A stretch of 16,227 nt of DNA from an uncultured Collinsella sp. (lineage in GTDB: Bacteria > Actinomycetota > Coriobacteriia > Coriobacteriales > Coriobacteriaceae), in NCBI GenBank assembly GCA_902495545.1, contig CABUXM010000044.1:1-16227 (forward strand). The letters are read 5' to 3'. The position numbers were made by a program, and so were the translations under genes. The notes beneath the pieces are model-generated. The model had not been told where the DNA came from, did not search any database, and saw only the letters and a program-made list of their open reading frames with translations. Shown piece after piece: positions 13,846 to 16,227 of the stretch; position 1 is the stretch's first letter; the number at the start of each line of letters is the position of its first letter.

Positions 13846-15282
13846 ATGGCGAATGTCCCCACGATCACCCCGAGCCCGGATGATACCGAGAACACGCCCG
13901 AAGGTGCCACCGAAACGATTCCTCTGATCACAAACGTACATGCCGACAAGCAGAGCGGACGCACGAACGATACGGCCGAGATTTCCGATGAAGAAGCATA
14001 TGCCAAGCTCAAGGCAAAACGTGCCGAACGTCGACGCAAAAAGCTAATTCGACGCGGTATTGCCACCGGCGTCGTGGGTGCCATCGCGCTCATTGCCATT
14101 GTCGCAACCCTGGTTATCAATGCGCAGCCACAGGGCGCTAGCGGGCCTGTGACCGACATGGTGACCGAGGGCACGTTTACCACAACGGTCGAGGCGAAAG
14201 GCCAGCTCAAACCCATTTCGTCCTCAGTGGTCTCCCCTTCTGTCGACGGTACAGTCGATTCGAACAACGTGCAGGCAGGCCAATCCGTCAACGAGGGCGA
14301 CGTGCTTATGACCATTAAAAACGACGAGCTCGATCGCAACGTTGCCGAGGCGCAGCGTGCAGTTGCAGCCGCCCAGGAAGACCTCGCCAACGCACAGAAG
14401 GCCGCAGCCGCCGCGCAGGCCACCCCAACGACGGACGTCGATGGAGCTTCCGCAGCGGCTGGCATCACCGCCGCATCAGCGGACACGAACGCCGTATCGG
14501 CCGCGCAGCGCAGCCTCGCATCGGCCCAGGCAAACCTCGATCAGGCGAACGCCAAGGCAGCCAGTCGTAGGGTCACGGCCCCGAGCTCGGGCAGTATCGT
14601 GGAGCTCAACGCCAAGGTGGGCGCCACGGTAACAGGCGGCATGATCATGGGCGAAAGCGATACGAGCGGCGGCAAGCAGTGCATGCAGATCGCCGACCTG
14701 TCCAAAATGAAGGTGACCGTGCAGGTGGGCGAAAAGGACATCGCCAAGATCGCCGTTGGGCAGAGCGCCAACGTCACGTATCCCGCGTTTCCCGATATCG
14801 TGAGCCAGGGCACCGTCACGGCTATCGCGTCGGTGGCAAACTCCGACGCCGCCAACGGTGGCGGCGGCAGCGTGACCTTTAACGTCGACATTCTCATCGA
14901 GGCGCCCGACGCGCGCCTGAAGCCGGGCATGACGGCCGAGGTATCGGTGGTGACCGAGCAGCTCGACGACGTGGTGATGGTGCCGACGATGGCGCTCGTG
15001 ACCGAAGACGGCGAACACTATTACGTCAACGTGGCAACCGATGACGAGGGCAAGCAAACCCATCGCGTGAAGGTGACCGTCGTGACGCAAAACGACAACG
15101 AAGCCGTAGTCGGCAAGACACAGGTCAAGCGCGACGACCAGGACAACGAGATCAACCCCAACGTGCCGGTTACCAAGCTGCGCGATGGCGACACCCTCGT
15201 CATGGACACCGGAGCGAACGCAACGGCTGACGGCGGCTACAGCGCGGATTCGGGCAGCATGTCTGACGATGAGGGCATGTAA
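13846..15282 (+). CDS. MacA-like periplasmic-adaptor-type subunit of an ABC exporter (HlyD/MFP family)
   Basis: Membrane-fusion-type adaptors bind an ABC permease and stand outside the membrane; in Gram-positives the YknX type works with YknYZ. The 478-residue protein has an unusually long acidic-then-basic cytoplasmic N-terminus (1-70, ending in KAKRAERRRKKLIRR) and one membrane segment (71-92). A barrel/lipoyl half-motif follows (about 130-160, VDGTVDSNNVQAGQSVNEGDV). Next come an Ala/Gln-rich coiled coil (about 160-238), the second lipoyl half (RVTAPSSGSIVELNAKVGATV, 242-262) and beta-barrel domains to about 410. The tail is Asp/Ser/Gly-rich (456-478). The ATG at 13846 has AAAGGAG five bases upstream; an ATG at 13783 is inside the palindrome and lacks a ribosome-binding site. 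The stop overlaps the next start (TAATG). Substrate unknown. Confidence 0.88.
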   Translation: MANVPTITPSPDDTENTPEGATETIPLITNVHADKQSGRTNDTAEISDEEAYAKLKAKRAERRRKKLIRRGIATGVVGAIALIAIVATLVINAQPQGASGPVTDMVTEGTFTTTVEAKGQLKPISSSVVSPSVDGTVDSNNVQAGQSVNEGDVLMTIKNDELDRNVAEAQRAVAAAQEDLANAQKAAAAAQATPTTDVDGASAAAGITAASADTNAVSAAQRSLASAQANLDQANAKAASRRVTAPSSGSIVELNAKVGATVTGGMIMGESDTSGGKQCMQIADLSKMKVTVQVGEKDIAKIAVGQSANVTYPAFPDIVSQGTVTAIASVANSDAANGGGGSVTFNVDILIEAPDARLKPGMTAEVSVVTEQLDDVVMVPTMALVTEDGEHYYVNVATDDEGKQTHRVKVTVVTQNDNEAVVGKTQVKRDDQDNEINPNVPVTKLRDGDTLVMDTGANATADGGYSADSGSMSDDEGM

Positions 15283-16055
15283 TGCGTCCCGTCATCGACA
15301 TACGCAACGTGCACCGCATCTTTGAGAGCGAGGCGGGGTGCGCCCACATCCTGCACAACGTGAGCCTGGCGGTAAATCCCGGCGAATTCGTCGCTATCAC
15401 TGGTCCCTCGGGCTCGGGCAAATCAACGCTCATGAACATCCTAGGCTGCCTGGATAAGCCGACGGCGGGCGACTACTACCTGCAAGGGCTCAACGTGGCC
15501 GAGCTTGACGATGACGAGCTCACCGAAGTTCGCGCCCTGAGCATTGGCTTTGTCTTTCAGAGCTTCAACCTGCTGCCGCGCCTGTCGGTTATCGAAAACG
15601 TCATGCTGCCACTGGCCTACACCAATGTGCCCCGTAGCCAGCGCGAAATGCGCGCCGTGCACGCGCTGCAGGCTGTCACGCTGCCCGTCGACCACTGGGA
15701 CCACCGCATATCCGAGCTCTCGGGCGGACAGATGCAGCGCGTCGCAATTGCGCGCGCCCTCGTCAATGACCCGCCCATCATTCTGGCCGACGAGCCGACG
15801 GGAAACCTGGACTCCGCTACCGGAGCGCTTGTGATGGAGACCTTCCATAAGCTCCAGAAGCGCGGCAAAACCATCGTTCTTATCACACACGATCCCGGCA
15901 TCGCCGCCGAGGCCGACCGCGCCGTGACCATCCGCGACGGCCGCATCCACGACGGCGCATATATTCCACATGCACCGAAGACCCTACGCAGTGCCGTAGA
16001 TAGCCTGCCCATGATTTCCGCCTCCGCCAACCCGCCGAAAGGAGTGGTGGCATGA
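15282..16055 (+). CDS. ABC transporter ATP-binding protein, MacB/LolD/YknY type
   Basis: This is the cytoplasmic ATPase that powers the adjacent permease. All ABC motifs are intact in 257 residues: Walker A GPSGSGKST (41-49), Q-loop Q93 (VFQSFNLLPRL), signature LSGGQMQR (146-153), Walker B IILADEPTGNLDS (166-178) with E171, and H-loop H203 (ITHD). The stretch FQSFNLLPRLSVIENVMLPL is typical of the MacB/LolD/FtsE-like subgroup that drives mechanotransmission-type exporters. About 35 residues after the core (RIHDGAYIPHAP to GVVA) form a C-terminal extension of unknown role. The gene is coupled to the adaptor by TAATG and to the permease by ATGA; GAGGG lies seven bases before its start. The three genes form one operon. 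Confidence 0.95.
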   Translation: MRPVIDIRNVHRIFESEAGCAHILHNVSLAVNPGEFVAITGPSGSGKSTLMNILGCLDKPTAGDYYLQGLNVAELDDDELTEVRALSIGFVFQSFNLLPRLSVIENVMLPLAYTNVPRSQREMRAVHALQAVTLPVDHWDHRISELSGGQMQRVAIARALVNDPPIILADEPTGNLDSATGALVMETFHKLQKRGKTIVLITHDPGIAAEADRAVTIRDGRIHDGAYIPHAPKTLRSAVDSLPMISASANPPKGVVA

Positions 16056-16227
16056 GCGCCCGCGATCTCATCCAGGAAGCCCTTCACTCGCTCGAGGCCA
16101 ACAAGGGACGCAGCCTGCTCACCATCCTGGGCATTGTCATCGGCATCGCCTCGGTTATCGCCATGACTTCGCTCATCGGCGGCATCCAAAACAGCCTGAT
16201 CAACAGCCTGGGCCTCAATGCGGCACG
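16052..16227 (+). CDS. ABC transporter permease, MacB/FtsX type, cut by window edge
   Basis: The first 58 codons are present. The start MSARDLIQEALHSLEANKGR and the first membrane segment LLTILGIVIGIASVIAM match the N-terminus of MacB/YknZ-type permeases, in which an amphipathic helix is followed by the first transmembrane helix and then a large extracellular domain. The ATG overlaps the ATPase stop as ATGA, and AAAGGAG lies eight bases upstream, within the ATPase gene. Together with the adaptor and ATPase it would form a tripartite-like exporter, for example of peptides or lipids. The rest of the gene lies beyond the window. Confidence 0.88.
   Translation, partial: MSARDLIQEALHSLEANKGRSLLTILGIVIGIASVIAMTSLIGGIQNSLINSLGLNAA

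Overview
The window looks like a chromosomal segment of a high-GC gut actinobacterium of the class Coriobacteriia, most likely Collinsella or a close relative. This rests on the style of the proteins, the GC-rich codon use and the gene content, not on a database search. It holds ten genes in two directions, plus a transposase remnant at the left edge and a truncated permease at the right edge. I see no rRNA, tRNA or CRISPR array.

Left part, about 1-1125: the 3' part of a very GC-rich IS30-family transposase runs in from the left edge. A non-coding stretch follows in which composition drops to the local average near 940-1000, and a hairpin terminator serves the next operon.

Minus-strand housekeeping block, 1129-8345, in transcription order: gltX (glutamyl-tRNA synthetase), an intrinsic terminator, priA (primosomal helicase), def (peptide deformylase), a gap with a 33-bp palindrome and a second terminator, fmt (Met-tRNA formyltransferase) and rsmB (16S rRNA m5C methyltransferase). 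def and fmt act at opposite ends of the N-formyl-methionine cycle, and fmt and rsmB are coupled by an ATGA overlap. metK (S-adenosylmethionine synthetase) diverges from gltX and supplies the cofactor for RsmB-type methylation.

Plus-strand part, 8630-16227: metK with its own terminator, a one-chain iron-sulfur L-serine dehydratase behind a long structured leader, a membrane-anchored L,D-transpeptidase, and a translationally coupled MacA/MacB-type export operon (adaptor, ATPase, start of the permease). The last two units both act at the cell envelope.

The most unusual content lies between genes. Three long, nearly perfect palindromes (arms of 26-33 bp, loops of about 32-69 bases) sit in three different intergenic gaps: def/fmt, gltX/metK and metK/sdaA. 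All carry a GTCCC/GGGAC core. Two share the 12-base junction GGGACGGTGGGA at the outer edge of the right arm. They look like dispersed, non-autonomous palindromic elements, possibly of the REP type moved by an IS200-like (RAYT) transposase, although no such transposase is in the window.
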